Under the pieces are notes generated by a model. That model did not search any database, was not told the DNA's origin, and worked only from the letters and a program-made list of their open reading frames with translations. The translations under genes were made by a program, and so were the position numbers. From contig JAQFVV010006255.1 in the NCBI GenBank assembly GCA_028023455.1, forward strand, positions 1,116,001 to 1,180,000: 64,000 bases of DNA, in the 5' to 3' direction. This DNA comes from Epiperipatus broadwayi (lineage: Eukaryota; Onychophora; Udeonychophora; Euonychophora; Peripatidae). This document shows positions 1-11,817 of the stretch, piece after piece (position 1 is the stretch's first letter; every line of letters begins with the position of its first letter).

Positions 1-304
1 ATTCATATAGCTGATTAATAACAGCCTTTTATCTTCATTAGTATTTTAAATCAACAAATATTTTTGCCTTCAAAAAAGTTAACACCCATATATACACAAT
101 ACTATGTATGCTTTAATTTAAACAAATAGTTATTCATTTTTCAAAAAGTTTGCTTTATTAGTTTTTAAAAGCATAGTTGTACGTTTTGTTTTCTAAATTA
201 AAATAATAATTGTTTTATTCCCAATTCTAAATGATGGTTATTAAACAATTAAATATGTTTTATTATGTTAATTAAAAATATATTTTTCTTTTTTTTTTAA
301 TCAG
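1..304 (+). other. Upstream intron end with splice acceptor
   Basis: AT-rich sequence without an open frame that I can support. It ends in a pyrimidine-rich run (about 285-298) followed by the acceptor AG at 303-304, directly before the CUB exon. The frame of that exon requires one base from an earlier exon, so the gene starts to the left of the window. Confidence 0.7.
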
Positions 305-682
305 TGCTTAAATGGGAAGAATCCATAACTGTATTACCTGAGGTAAATAAAAGTTATGTTTTAACTAGTCTCAACTACCCTCTTCCCCCACCCCCAAGAG
401 TGAACTCTACAGTACTTATAATTGCACCTATTGGGTATCTAGTGCAGCTTAAAGTAACTTCAACTTTCAATGGAGATGACTGTTCCAACCTATGTCTGCA
501 AGTAACTGATCCCTATCACCAAGGTAACAAGAAAATTTTCTGTGGAAATGAAAGAAGCACTGGAGAAATATGTGCAGAATACTTTTCTTACTTCAACATT
601 TTACAAGTCCACTATCGTACAGCTTTCATAAAATTGTGGCGCCCTCAAGGACAATTTAAAGCAGAATATTTTATTAAACAAG
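305..682 (+). CDS. Exon: CUB-like extracellular domain (partial gene)
   Basis: This 378-nt internal exon encodes about 125 residues of a CUB-like module, a beta-sandwich used for binding outside the cell. The CUB hallmarks appear in order: LTSLNYPLPPPP (the S-x-NYP strand), LIIAPIGYLVQLKV (W-x-I-x-P-x-G-x-x-I-x-L equivalent), DDCSNLCLQV (third CUB cysteine), KKIFCG (the CG after the fourth strand) and QGQFKAEYF (the GF-x-A-x-Y end). The first cysteine pair of a classical CUB is not visible; N and S stand where the second cysteine would be. There is one possible N-glycosylation site (NST) and another at NKS. The exon starts after AG at 303-304 and ends CAAG|gtgaga, phase 1 at both ends, so it can be joined in frame to the EGF exon at 11818. 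It has no start or stop codon of its own. The CUB call is from motif order only; the gene family is not recognised. Confidence 0.8.
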
Positions 683-1706
683 GTGAGACTGAAATATAGC
701 TTTTAAGTAAAAAAAAATACACGTATATAGTAAATAACATTTAAAATATAGTTTTTAAATTAGATTTTTTTTCTTAAAAAAATAGTAAAAGTTGTATTCT
801 ATTTAATTTTATAATAAATATTAATTTATTTTTTTAATAATTAAATAGGTGAAGTTATTTAATATTAATTAATGTGTATACATGGTAAAATGGTTTTACT
901 AAAAGATTTCGTCTTTTAAATTTTTTATAGTAGTGACTGAACGCTTTCCATGAAGCTAGAGCTCTTAATGTGTTTTTGCTAATATTCATACAAAAGTTTA
1001 TTGGAAAGCTTTAATAATTAATAAAATTCAGTATTTGGTTTTAATTTAATACACATATAAAATGCAATGTCCAAGTTTATTATGTAAATGGTCATGGAAA
1101 CTTGGAGGGAAAAAAATACTAACTCTGTGATGTTTTACTATAAATAGTATGCATTTAATGAAAACTTTTTCCATAAAAACAAATTATCATTAAACTACAA
1201 AGTGAATTTAAAATTTTATTTACATTGTATATGTTAGATGATGGTTGTATTGTCCTATGCAAATGATTATCAAATAGATTCTCTATTGAATATAAATAAA
1301 ATTGCAATGTGTTCAGTTGAATAGAACTGTTATGCCCCACTTATCACTTAAATGAGTGAATGTCGTATGATTCTTTTTCAAGAAATTAAATGATGGACTC
1401 AATTGCTATATGTTTTTAATTCAATTTTCTGTTGAGTGAAATAAAGAATAATCTCAATTGCTCAATAGAATGGAACTATTGACTTCAGTCTTCCACTTGA
1501 GTGCTCACACATCTCATGTTCTCCCTCAAGCAACTATCATTTCTATTATTTGATAAACAATTATCATTTCATTTTTGTGCATTTTTTAAACTTAATATGA
1601 TAAAAGTAATATAAATAAAATAATATTTATTATAAATAAAATATAGAATAATAATATTATGAAGATTATAACTTTATCTTTCTTATTGCATTGCCAAATC
1701 TACACA

Positions 1707-1950
1707 ATATTATTATCATCTAGGGTTCTTTATTTTTACAATGCTATTTTAGAACTCACTATTGACAGTTTCGATTGCCCCAGCAATCTTCTTCAAAACT
1801 TCTACTTATATTTCCAAATCTCTTAGTCTTGATTGCCCCTGCAGTCTTCTTTAGAACTTTTACTGAAGATTTCTGGAGCAATCAAAACTGTGAATAGTGG
1901 GTTGTAAAATAGCATTGTAAAAAGTAATAAAGAACATAGATGATATTAAT
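1707..1950. mobile_element. Foldback MITE, family F2 (diverged copy)
   Basis: The left arm (TTCTTTATTTTTACAATGCT, then a motif reading CAGTTTCGATTGCCCCAGCA) returns as its reverse complement on the right (GCATTGTAAAAAGTAATAAAG), giving an imperfect hairpin of about 240 bp. The same sequence forms a cleaner hairpin at 56601-56783 and a half copy near 15380-15540. No coding capacity; non-autonomous. Confidence 0.65.
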
Positions 1951-1953
1951 ATT

Positions 1954-2231
1954 AAACCATTAAACATCACATGATCACCATTTCTTATGCTTTCTCATAA
2001 CTGTTGTTAAAACAGGCAAAACTTTCCATATAATAGTGCCTAAGATCTGGGTGCAGTGCTCTCAGATCTAAGGTTCCTCAATGACAAAAGCCGCAAGCTA
2101 GAAACTAGTCTGGGAATATTAGATGAGTAGGCACTAGATAGGGATTTTATGCACAAGCCTTCTGGCATCCATTAGTTACTCTGGCTTGCACTGAGTGGCA
2201 CTACAGTATGGAGTGTTTTGCCTGTTTTTTT
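1954..2231. mobile_element. Short element of family F1, flanked by 11-bp direct repeats
   Basis: A 278-bp element starting AAACCATTAAACATCACATG and ending in GTTTTGCCTGTTTT. Inside, AAACAGGCAAAACTTTCC near 2012 is mirrored by the end of the element, so about 220 bp can fold back. The 11-bp sequence ATATTAATATT sits directly on both sides (1943-1953 and 2232-2242) and looks like a target-site duplication, although it is AT-rich and nearly palindromic. The element lies against the right end of the F2 copy and may have inserted into it. Other F1 copies are near 5110-5330, 40868-41095, 44050-44110, 57897-58199 and 58360-58560; both ends recur on the 2-kb insertion at 18966-20963. Confidence 0.65.
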
Positions 2232-2916
2232 ATATTAATATTATGAAGACTGATAATATATCAGAATAACAAAATTATTATTTCATCTATTATGTGATAC
2301 CAAATACATATAATGCAAGTTTATACACCAAGATTATGCAAGTTTATGCACCAAGGTTTTAATACATGAACAAAGTTGCATTTTTATATAAATGGAGGAT
2401 TTAATTTAAATGTAAAATGTAATTTAAATGAAACAAACATTTTAAGATTATCTTATATTTTAATGTAAGAATTGGAAAATATTTGAAAGAAAAAAGTATC
2501 TTATGTAAATTTGGATATGAATATAGATTTGAAGAACAGAAATTTATAAATTTTCAAATGAAAGAAAAACCATATTATGAATATTTGGTGGGGGGGGTCC
2601 AAAGAATAAGTGAACACAAGATTATCTAAATGAAAGTATAATAGACTTTGATTGCATTTTGATTAAAGAAAAATAAAGCCACTAAGCAAGATATTAATAG
2701 TAGTTGATATCTTCAACTTTTAGAAAAACACCAGTGAATATAAGACAAAATTTACCTAACATTTTCAAAATGTTTTAATGAATGACATCAATAAATGAGA
2801 TACAGATTTATAAATAGAAAGAATTAAAACATAGAAATTCAGTAGTAAAGTTATATTGGAACAAGTTACTATTTGAAAATAATAATAGATAAATTAATAT
2901 GACTCATTTACAAAAA

Positions 2917-3902
2917 TTGAATATAATTAGAAGGGATTTGAACTCAGACTTACAAGCTTTTTACAGCTATTTATTCTATATTATATAACCTGTGCACATG
3001 ATCAAATACATTTGAAAAGATAAATGATCTCCAATATATATATATATATATATCATGCTGAACCAGCACTCATCAGTTGATCCAGATCATCTCCCATATA
3101 TATATATATACACACACAAAAAAAATCCAATCAGATGTCACATGACCTTATTTAAATAAGCTTGTATTGCAAATGTTATATAAAGACCTCGCAAATAAGT
3201 TCTTAACAAGCTTTGCAGAATATCCCTAACCCCAGATTGGTTTCTGCTACTGGCTTTATATAACACATATATATAATTAGTGCTTTACTTTATATTAAGA
3301 TAGCAAATCTTCAAACTTTAAAGACAGGCTTCAATCTTCTCTACACACCAACTCTTCAGTCATCCATATCATTGAAAATCTGATGATGGAATGCTGAAAG
3401 CCCTTGTTAATACCAATCTTATTACCATACCCATGTTGCATTTAAGTCATTTTGACCTCTCATGTATAGAACATTAATATGTCCATTTAAACTCAACATG
3501 GTTATGACAATTAGATTGACATCAACAAGGACTTTGAGCATTCCATCATCAGATTTTCACTGATATGGGTGGATGAAGAGTTGGAAGGTGGAGAAGATTA
3601 ATGCCTGTCCATTAAAGTTTGAAGATTTGCTATCTTCATATAAACTGAGCACTGATTATATATGTGTGTGAAAGATGATAATCTGGACCAACTGATGATT
3701 TCTGATTCAACATGAAATAGGTATATTGGAGATTATTTATGTTTTTCATATATATATATGGTCTTAAGCCAATAAACATCACATGACCACCACCTCTTAT
3801 GCTTATATGGTCTTCTGTATTGGTTATATAAGATGGAGAGGATAGCTATAAAGAGTTTGAAAGTCTGAGTTCAAATTCCTTCTAATTACATTAAGTTCAA
3901 TA
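2917..3902. mobile_element. Long foldback element, family F3, with tRNA-like arms
   Basis: The left end (AATTAGAAGGGATTTGAACT) is mirrored at the right end (GAGTTCAAATTCCTTCTAATT), giving inverted arms of 60 bp or more. The right arm, read forward, resembles a tRNA: an A-box-like stretch near 3814 followed by GAGTTCAAATTCC like a B box. The interior contains the recurring GAACCAGCACTCATCAG motif, a TA-rich run (3036-3110) and a nested piece of family F4 (3159-3255). No coding capacity. Confidence 0.6.
3159..3255 (+). mobile_element. Truncated copy of foldback family F4
   Basis: The sequence around GCAAATAAGTTCTTAACAAG and GCTTTGCAGAATATCCCTAA matches the left arm of the complete foldback at 37450-37677. 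Only one arm is present here, nested inside the F3 element. Confidence 0.6.
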
Positions 3903-4340
3903 TAGACATTAGAAATTAAATATGTAAAAATTTCTGTAAAAATACAAAAACAATGTTAACAATAAGAGAAAACAATAAAATTTCTAGAAAAGCTACAGAT
4001 GAAAATAAAAGATTTTAAATGTTATTGTTGTAAAAAGAAAATTATTTAAGCAATTAGAAAAAAAGATGCCACAGTTAGTAAAAATAGGGATGGTATCATA
4101 AAATATGTGAACATGTCTTATAAAGAAATACATAATAAATAACAAGAAAACAGTTTAACTTATCAAAGCAATGACATCAATTGTTATCTATATATTCTAA
4201 ATAAATCAATGAGATAGTCAATTAATCCTATGAAGAATGAAAAACTGTCATGAAATAATGGAGCTATTATTAAAAAAAATTTAAACAAAGAGATTAAAGA
4301 ATAGAAAAACTAATGGCTAATTTATATACAAATAATATAT

Positions 4341-4690
4341 TAGTAAATTGTTATATTTTTATTTACCATTGTCAAACTCATTCCACTCACAACTAATAAT
4401 TATTATTGTATTTATCTGAGATGGATAGTATCAAAGTTGTGAGTGGAGTGAGTTTGACAATGGTAAATAAAAATATAACAATTTACTATAGATAAATACT
4501 TTTCATATAATAGGGATATATATGGGAATATATATGGAAGATAGTGACATGGGCCAACTGATGAGTGCTAGTTCAGCACAAAATGCATCTTGGGGGTCAT
4601 TTGTCTTTTATTATATCTTTATTTATATGAATTTAAAAAGAATAGGGAAGTATAGAGGTTGTTTAATATATCTATAATATATTAGATAAC
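4341..4690. mobile_element. Near-perfect palindrome plus F3-related tail
   Basis: Arms 4341-4395 and 4437-4490 are almost exact reverse complements (TTTACCATTGTCAAACTCA against its complement) around a 40-bp loop. The following sequence to 4690 (GGCCAACTGATGAGTGCTAG and on) recurs in reverse at 16340-16470, and the palindrome arm recurs at 16535-16585. The whole unit is therefore an interspersed repeat, not a local hairpin. Confidence 0.65.
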
Positions 4691-4719
4691 TAAAATAATT
4701 TAATATTAATAATGTTTTT

Positions 4720-5060
4720 TAAGAAAGATGAAAAGGAAGATATAAGAAATTACAAAGGTATCTATTTATCTTTTGTATACAAGATACTTAACAGTATTAA
4801 AAATGAATTATAGAAAATTTTGAACACGTGCAAATAAAAGTTATAAAAGGCTAAATTTTGCATTGGAATTAAAATTTTTATTACAAAGTCATTTAATATT
4901 GTAAGAAGTTCTGTGATGTTTAAAGCTTTGGATCTTTGCAACATGGACTTATCATAGACATGACATTGTCAAATTTTGAAAAGTATTTATCAAAATGCAA
5001 CAATAGTGAGTAGTTAAACTACATGGTCATCCTACAAATATTAACACTGGTAAGAATATA
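4720..5060 (+). pseudogene. RTE-like LINE reverse transcriptase scrap
   Basis: The + strand translates with stops and shifts to pieces such as KKDEKEDIRNYKGIYLSFV (the K-x-D-x-x-NYRPISLLS stretch of non-LTR reverse transcriptases), then VMFKALDLCN and IYQNATIV. The same two pieces appear farther apart in the longer element at 54165-55430 (VIKALDHQN and KNAT-like), so an internal deletion is likely here. Not functional. Confidence 0.55.
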
Positions 5061-5109
5061 TAACACCGTGATTCAGAATTCTAATACTTTTTGCAGCTCT
5101 ATTATGAGA

Positions 5110-5330
5110 TATACTTTAAACACTAGCAACTCTCTCCATATACTACCTGTCATCCAGTGCAAGCTATAATAATCAATGGATGCAAAAAGGTTTGTGAATA
5201 AAATCCATATTTAATATTTATCCATCCAATATACTTGGGGTAGTTTCTAACTTATGGCTTTCATCAGTGAGGAACCTTGGATCTGAGATCACTGTATCTA
5301 GATCTCAGAATTTACTGTAATCCTCCAGCA
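5110..5330 (-). mobile_element. F1 family copy, reverse orientation, diverged
   Basis: ATCCAGTGCAAGCTATAATA and AATCAATGGATGCAAAAAGG are reverse-complement matches to the interior of the F1 element at 1954-2231, with the same order of blocks afterwards (AGTTTCTAACTTATGGC, then a hairpin containing GGATCTGAGATCACTG). The ends are too diverged to place exactly. Confidence 0.5.
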
Positions 5331-5555
5331 GTCACATTTTACTTTTTTAGTTAACTATAACACTATGAGATATAGTTTATAAATTAAAATGGAAGACATA
5401 GAGAGTAAAAATGTGATTATTTCTTAATTAAATTATCAGAATTTTGCAAATGCTGTAATTATTTTCAATAATACTTTAACAGAAGAAAGTATTAAATAAT
5501 ATTCAATGTTATAAAAAATATATATTGGTAACTAAAAATACCTTGACCAAATTTT

Positions 5556-5557
<2 letters not shown>

Positions 5558-5599
<42 letters not shown>
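5558..5599. repeat. (AT)n microsatellite
   Basis: An uninterrupted AT dinucleotide run of about 20 units in intronic sequence. Confidence 0.9.
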
Positions 5600-5601
<2 letters not shown>

Positions 5602-5734
5602 AAGGGAAGGAGTAAGTCATAATAGTTTAATTTAATCATACAATTATATTAGAACGAGGACATTTTTTGTAAAAGTAATATTATATGGAATCATGCTTAC
5701 ATATTAAAAATAAACACTTTAAATAAATCTAAAT

Positions 5735-6135
5735 GCCATCATCATTTTCATTTTCAACCATTATCGAACTACTGCAGGATGGTCTCTCTAAATTCAATCC
5801 ATCTTCTCCAATCTCTAGTCTCTTTTCCACATCATTCCAGCACACTTCATTATTTCATTGATCCATCTTGCATGTGGTCTCTTTCTAGATTTTTTACAAT
5901 CTCTTGGAATCCAGTTTAAAACTTAAACTGTCCATTTATGATCATCTCTTCTAGCAAAATATCCAACCCAATTCGTTTGTTCTCTCATCCATATATTTTA
6001 TTTTTCCATCTCTATTTGTTATTCCTAACATGCCTCTATCTATATTTCATTGAATGGTCTGAAGTCTCTGTATTGTTTTTTTGTTAAGCATCCAAGTTTC
6101 AGATTCATAAGTAAGAACTGGTAAAATATTTTAAA
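5735..6135 (-). pseudogene. RTE-like LINE 3' end, minus strand
   Basis: The reverse strand encodes the typical C-terminal end of an endonuclease-reverse transcriptase: a tyrosine/serine-rich YGSETW-equivalent near 6105, a GH-x-ARRDD-like stretch (YFARRDDHKWTV) near 5945, and RPHARWINEIMKCAGMMWKR near 5860. The + strand element at 55200-55380 encodes the same series (ITRRDDNRWTVEIL, KRPHEKWMDEI), so both belong to one family. Frames are broken; 5'-truncated copy. Confidence 0.65.
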
Positions 6136-6688
6136 TCTAGAAATACTTATAAGTATAAATTTTATGATACATAATACAAAATAATAAAAAAAGTTGTACA
6201 TCTCATAGAAAAGTATTGAGAAATATATAATTGATAGAAAACATCAAAAAATGAAATAAGTAGGAGAAAGAAGAAACAAATATCGCTGGCTGAAATAAAT
6301 TTGAATTGGACATGTTCGTAAAAGAAATATGATAGATAAGTAACTGAATGTTGAATACCATTCTTATAATATATTTAAATAGAAAACATTAGATACCTGA
6401 TTTCAAAATTCATTATATTTCAGATTTTAAAAATTGTATAACTGAGTTCATTATCAGATTTTTCTTTTAAAATATGTGTGTACTGATTAAATTTAATTGA
6501 AGTCACGGGTAACTTAACCTTTCAAACTAATTCATCTGATTTCCTATCATCCCATCAAAAGAGATCAAAGTAATAATATAACAAAAATATTGGAATTCGA
6601 AAGAACTAAATGGATTAGAATATAGGATATTCTCTTATTCTTTTCTTTCACTTTCTTTACATATCTTCATATATTCATATATATATAT

Positions 6689-6862
6689 GCTTATAACAGT
6701 TCTTTCATATACACTTCAATGCAAACAAATTTTCTTAAAAACTTCTTTATTTTATTGGATATGTTTTATATATGTGTAATTTATATGTAAGTTGAGTATA
6801 CACATGGATGTGTATTTATAAATGTATATGTGGATTTGTGTATATGTAGGTCTATGGGTGTA

Positions 6863-6893
<31 letters not shown>

Positions 6894-7234
6894 GTATGTT
6901 TAAAAGATGTATGTGTATATATTTGGATATGCATATGTATATATAGATGTAGGTATGGAATTTATATATATATGTCTAGGAGTGATGTAGATCTATATAT
7001 GTATATGTTTGAAGGGAATATATGAGTATATTTTTATATATGTGTGTATTTTATATATATGTGAAATGATGTTTACGTATTTTTTATATATATGTGAAAT
7101 GATGGTTATGTATTTATATTCAAATATTGTAGCTCTGATGAAGACTTCTGGACAGTTGAAACTGTAAGGAAAATAAAGAAGTTTTTAAGAAAATTTGTTT
7201 GCATTGAAGTGTATATGAAAAAACTATTATAAGC
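6689..7234. mobile_element. Foldback element, family F5, long copy
   Basis: Inverted arms of about 65 bp: GCTTATAACAGTTCTTTCAT and AATGCAAACAAATTTTCTTA on the left return as complements at 7160-7234. The middle is a degenerate TATATG/TGTATA-rich run (6760-7110). Just before the right arm is CTGATGAAGACTTCTGGACA, which also occurs in the shorter copy at 42016-42218. No coding capacity; the apparent open frames here are low-complexity TATATG translations. Confidence 0.7.
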
Positions 7235-9569
7235 AATATAGGATATTAATTGTTTATATGATTTTTTTCTTTAACTATTGCATATGATGATTAATTTCAG
7301 CTTCGATTTTTTTTTGCTAAATTTGATTTTAATTTAATTATGACCTTATATCTGACTTTTTTTTTTGCTTGTAAAAATAATATGCTACATTTTTGCACAA
7401 AAGTATATAGAAAAACAAATAAAATGGAAGTGAGTGAAGAAATCTTTTTTTAATGAATACAGAATTTTTTTTTTACTAATAGTTATTCAGACTATTTTAC
7501 ACATACATATTATTCTTTTACACACTTATCTATGTCTTTTATATATAATAAATTTCAAATCACACAGATTATTGGCATTTTAATATAGTTCATGTGATCA
7601 TCATCACCACCCATTTTGTATTTCTAAAATCATTTGCTATATATTGAGAAACTAAAGAATTAAAAATGGAGAATTTCACTACATCAATTGATATTGAAAC
7701 AGAAACTAGAAGGAATTTATCAAAACTATTTATGGAAAATTTAGATTTAGTCAATTTATTCAAAAAGAAAAACTACAACAATAGATACATCTCTCTGAAT
7801 TAGCAAGTGTGATCCAATGTGTGTCAAGGACTGGGAAATATTTGATTATTATTCAATCTGAAAAATCTTGTTAATTTTTAACAAAAAAATTTAAAGAATA
7901 AACAATAATCTGGAGAATGAAAATATAAGTCTAATATCTACTTTTTTTATCTACAAAAATAAGAATTTTCTTTTTAGTTTTGCTTGTCTACATTTAATTA
8001 TTTTTTACTATTTCTATTAAACGTAACAATTGTTTTAATATTTAAAATTATTACTCTTATTCATCAATATTTTTATAATGTTATTTTCAAATTGTCTTTT
8101 ATAATTCCATATCATTTCCTTTTTTTCTTTCTCTTTTATTAGTTTTTTGTTTATTTTAAAGCCACTAGATAGCAAACAATCTATAGTAAAAATGTTGCAT
8201 TTGATTAAAATTTTAAGTTCATATGAGCCTAATTTATGTATGTAATTAATCATCATCATTTAGCTTTCTTTATTATTTGAAGTGTTACAATGCTGACATC
8301 ATTGTAAAAACATTGGCAAAAGAAATATTTCTTATTGTGTTATGATCAATTGCTAGATTACTACTTTTATTATAATTAAAACATAAGAAATATTGTCTAT
8401 TTAAGGTTATCATTTTAAGCATTTTACTTAGAACATTTTTATATGGCAATATATCTATTTCCCCCCCCCTCCTTTTTTTTGTAGTTTTAATGCCCCATTC
8501 TAAATAATATATGGAATCATCAAAATCATTTTTCTTCATTTCAGTTATTTCAGTAAATGTAATTTCAGAAAATATTTTTGGTAAATGCTGGAAGATTTTG
8601 CAAAATCTTTTTTTTTTTTTTGCTACATAGTAAAAAATATTCCTTGAAAATCTTATACTTGATTTTATAGGTTCTCATTTTGTATTTTGTATAATATTCA
8701 GAGATAAATCAATATAAGTTTATATATTAAGAGTGATATATCTAACTATATCTAGATGTTGCACCAACTCAGGCTTTGACAGATAGGATGTACTGGATGT
8801 TCAATAAAGTTTTTGTTCAGCCAATGATTAGAATGTGTTTAATAAACATATTCACTTTCCTCCAGATAAGTGTTTCATTTAACTCATTATATGACACTAT
8901 TATATCAATTATATTGATATTGTTAATTTGTTCTAATAACATTTTCTTATGGATAATCGAGGAAAACTATATTTTTCAGATTTATCCTGTTACTTATTCA
9001 AATTAATATTTTTATTATTATTCACCATGTTTAAATTCTAGTTTTGGGTATTTAAACAGCAATTTTATTTCTCTCCAGTGTTTTGTCAACCTTAAAATGC
9101 TATTAATATTTCCTTTTTCATGCTTATTTCTTCTCAATTAGATAGTCTGTGATGGATCACAATAGGAAGTCAGTTTTTTTATTATTTTGCATTTTTTATA
9201 TAGATTTTTCAATTTTTCATTTTTTTTCATTTAAAAGTCTATGTTGTTTTCTTTTTATTTTATATCTTCTTACATTATAGTTATTCTGTATGATATCATT
9301 AGAATTAATAGGAACATTTTGATCTCTATAATAAGTTTTTTATATATTTTTTTAATAATAATGGGAAGTAAGATGTGATATGTTGGACTATTTCCATCAT
9401 TTATGAGTGAATGTTGAATGTATAGAAAATTTTAAACATTATTTAAACTTTCCAAATATAAACAACTTGTTAGTAATAACACACAAATAGACAATAAACC
9501 TATATTGTCATCCTACCCATGTTGACGTATTAGTCATTCTGACATATATAAATGCATGTTTAAGCCTAT
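7235..9569. other. AT-rich intronic DNA, nothing recognised
   Basis: Contains homopolymer runs (a C run followed by a T run at 8461-8480, T runs at 8611-8622) and short chance open frames. I see no domain motif, inverted repeat or convincing exon. Confidence 0.5.
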
Positions 9570-9965
9570 ACAATGTATTAATTTTTGATTTTATAAATAT
9601 TATTTATAATGATATATTTCAATAAATAATAAAGAAATAAATAACTTTTTTATACTAGACTTTGGAAATAAATATCTTTTTTATAAATATATACGCGTTT
9701 GAATGGATTTCTTTTTTTCCTCATTATAGCCATCACTTTTTAATAAAATATTTTAGATATGATTTATAATTTTTGATTTATATAAATATTATTTATAATG
9801 ATATATTTCAATAAATAATAAAGAAAGAAATAACTTTTGTTTTCTATAGTAGATTTTGAAAACAAGTGATGTTTTTCTTGTAAATATATTCATGTTTAAA
9901 TGGATTTCTTTTTTTTTTTTCTCATTATATCCGTCACTTTTTTTATAAAATATTTTGATTTTATA
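9570..9965. repeat. Tandem duplication, unit about 191 bp
   Basis: The sequence from ATATTATTTATAATGATATA (9597) recurs at 9787 in the same order, including GAATGGATTTCTTTTTTTCC against AAATGGATTTCTTTTTTTTT and the following CATTATAGCCATCACTTTTT block. Two diverged copies, head to tail, about 85-90% alike by eye. Confidence 0.8.
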
Positions 9966-11051
9966 ATATATAAACATCATATATATATATCAAGGTGTCT
10001 GATTCTTTTTTATACTTATTCACATTTTATGTAATTTTCTATTTATCATGTAGGTAGATACTCCAGAAATATAATCTGAATAATTGTTTCTAATTACCAA
10101 TTTATGTTTTCCATGTTGACAAGTATTATGTAGATGTTATATTTCTTTATAAAGTTCATAAAACAATTATTTTATAACTATTAGAATATTATAAATATAT
10201 CTAATAAAAACATTTGATCTAATTTGAGCATTTTTAAGTTTGCATACCTATAATTTTGTTATAAAGCTTTGTATAAAATGTAACACTTCTACAACTATTT
10301 TTATAAATTATAAATTTTAAATAAACAATTATTTTTATAATTATTTCTCAGTACTATTTACCAAGTTTTAATACATTACACCTATCCAACATTTTGTCTT
10401 TCCTGACGTATTTACAAATAGTTTTGAATTTCCTTGTAAAATTCATAAAACACATTTCTTAGAGATTATTTTTCAATTTATATTTTTATTATATATATGT
10501 TTTTTTTAAACAATATTATCAAAATATACATAGATAATAGTTTTGGTCATTTATTTTTAAAAAAATTGTAAACAATAGAAAGTTTAATGTTTTAAATAGA
10601 AATATTAAAAACTTTTATAACACTTTTGCTTATATAAAAATAATTTTATTAATAATTTCGTCAGAATACAAAATAAATTAAATGAAACATCTATATCAGA
10701 GACATGATCCTATTTAATCTTAAATAATTTATTTCACAATATCAAAAATATTATACACTTAATTAACGTCATTCTAAACTTTAATATTTTATACAAATAA
10801 CATTTGTCTATATTCATTTCTTTCATAAATTTAAAATGTATATATATATGTACACACACTATAAAGGTTACTTATTTTAAAGATATTTATATGTAATTTT
10901 AAAATTAAAGGATTTTTTTGTCATAAAAAATGTGATTAAATAAGCAAGGAACAATGATTTTGACTTATTAGCTAATTAATCATTTATTTTCAATTATAAG
11001 TGTTTTAAAAATTATTCTTTATATAGGAATTAATATAAAATATTAATGGAA
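9966..11051. other. AT-rich intronic DNA, nothing recognised
   Basis: Very AT-rich sequence with short T and A runs; no open frame, inverted repeat or domain motif that I can support. Confidence 0.5.
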
Positions 11052-11115
<64 letters not shown>

Positions 11116-11261
11116 GTAGGTAGGTAGGTAGGTAGGTAGGTAGGTAGGTAGGTAGGTAGGTAGGTAGGTAGGTAGGTAGGTAGGTAGGTAGGTAGGTAGG
11201 TAGGTAGGTTGGTAGGTAGGTGGGTGGGTGGGTTGGCGGGAGGGCGGGCGGACGGACGGAT
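11052..11261 (+). repeat. Compound tetranucleotide microsatellite
   Basis: A run of (GATA) units to about 11114 passes into (GGTA) units to about 11220, then GGTG, GGCG and finally GGAC units. Each block differs from the previous one by one base of the 4-mer. The antisense open frame of PTYL repeats across it is a translation artefact. Confidence 0.95.
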
Positions 11262-11817
11262 AATACTTACACATTCTTATTTTATGCAAATAAATATAAG
11301 ATAAATGGGAACATAGCTTTTAAATAACCCACTGTAGAGCAAATACTTCTCTAACTGTTTCTTATAAAGAGACAATGAAAGAGAAAACATTACTAATCAT
11401 ACTTTGATTGCTAAGGTAATGAGGTTTTGAGCAGATTTTACTTTCTAGTTAAGAATCACTAGATAACCCTTTTACTATATGATATTGGATGGTTAGTTGG
11501 GTTGGCTATATACTGTCTATCTTGAAAAAAAAAAAACAGCTTTATTAAAACTTGAAAAAATATTCAAGTTTAACAGCTCGGAATTTAAGACTAGATCATA
11601 AAGCATAATCTTTATTCCATTGCATATGTTTATATCTATTTCAAACTATAATTATATTTTTAATTGTATATAAATATTCAAATAATATATACAGTATATA
11701 TATATTTGAAGTGATTACTTTTTTTAGCAGCAAAAGTAGGAAGATGTTTTCTTTTTAATTTTACAGTTTTAGCAAGCTATAGTAGTTTAATTATTACTAC
11801 ATTTATATTTTATATAG

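Larger units (their letters stand above)
683..11817 (+). other. Intron of 11.1 kb, transposon-rich
   Basis: Donor gtgaga at 683, acceptor tatatag ending at 11817. The sequence between holds foldback elements, LINE scraps, simple repeats and long AT-rich stretches described separately. I found no further EGF- or CUB-like exon by reading it, but a small exon could be missed. Confidence 0.7.

Noticed and set aside
6170-6350. Possible + strand LINE C-terminal scrap (GHVRKRN-like)
   Set aside because: Only one short motif on a broken frame; too little to list as a feature.
6752-7025. Overlapping frames rich in Y, I, T and H on both strands
   Set aside because: Low-complexity TATATG/TGTATA sequence in the middle of a foldback element.
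11005-11289. Minus frame with PTYL repeats
   Set aside because: Translation of the GATA/GGTA microsatellite.
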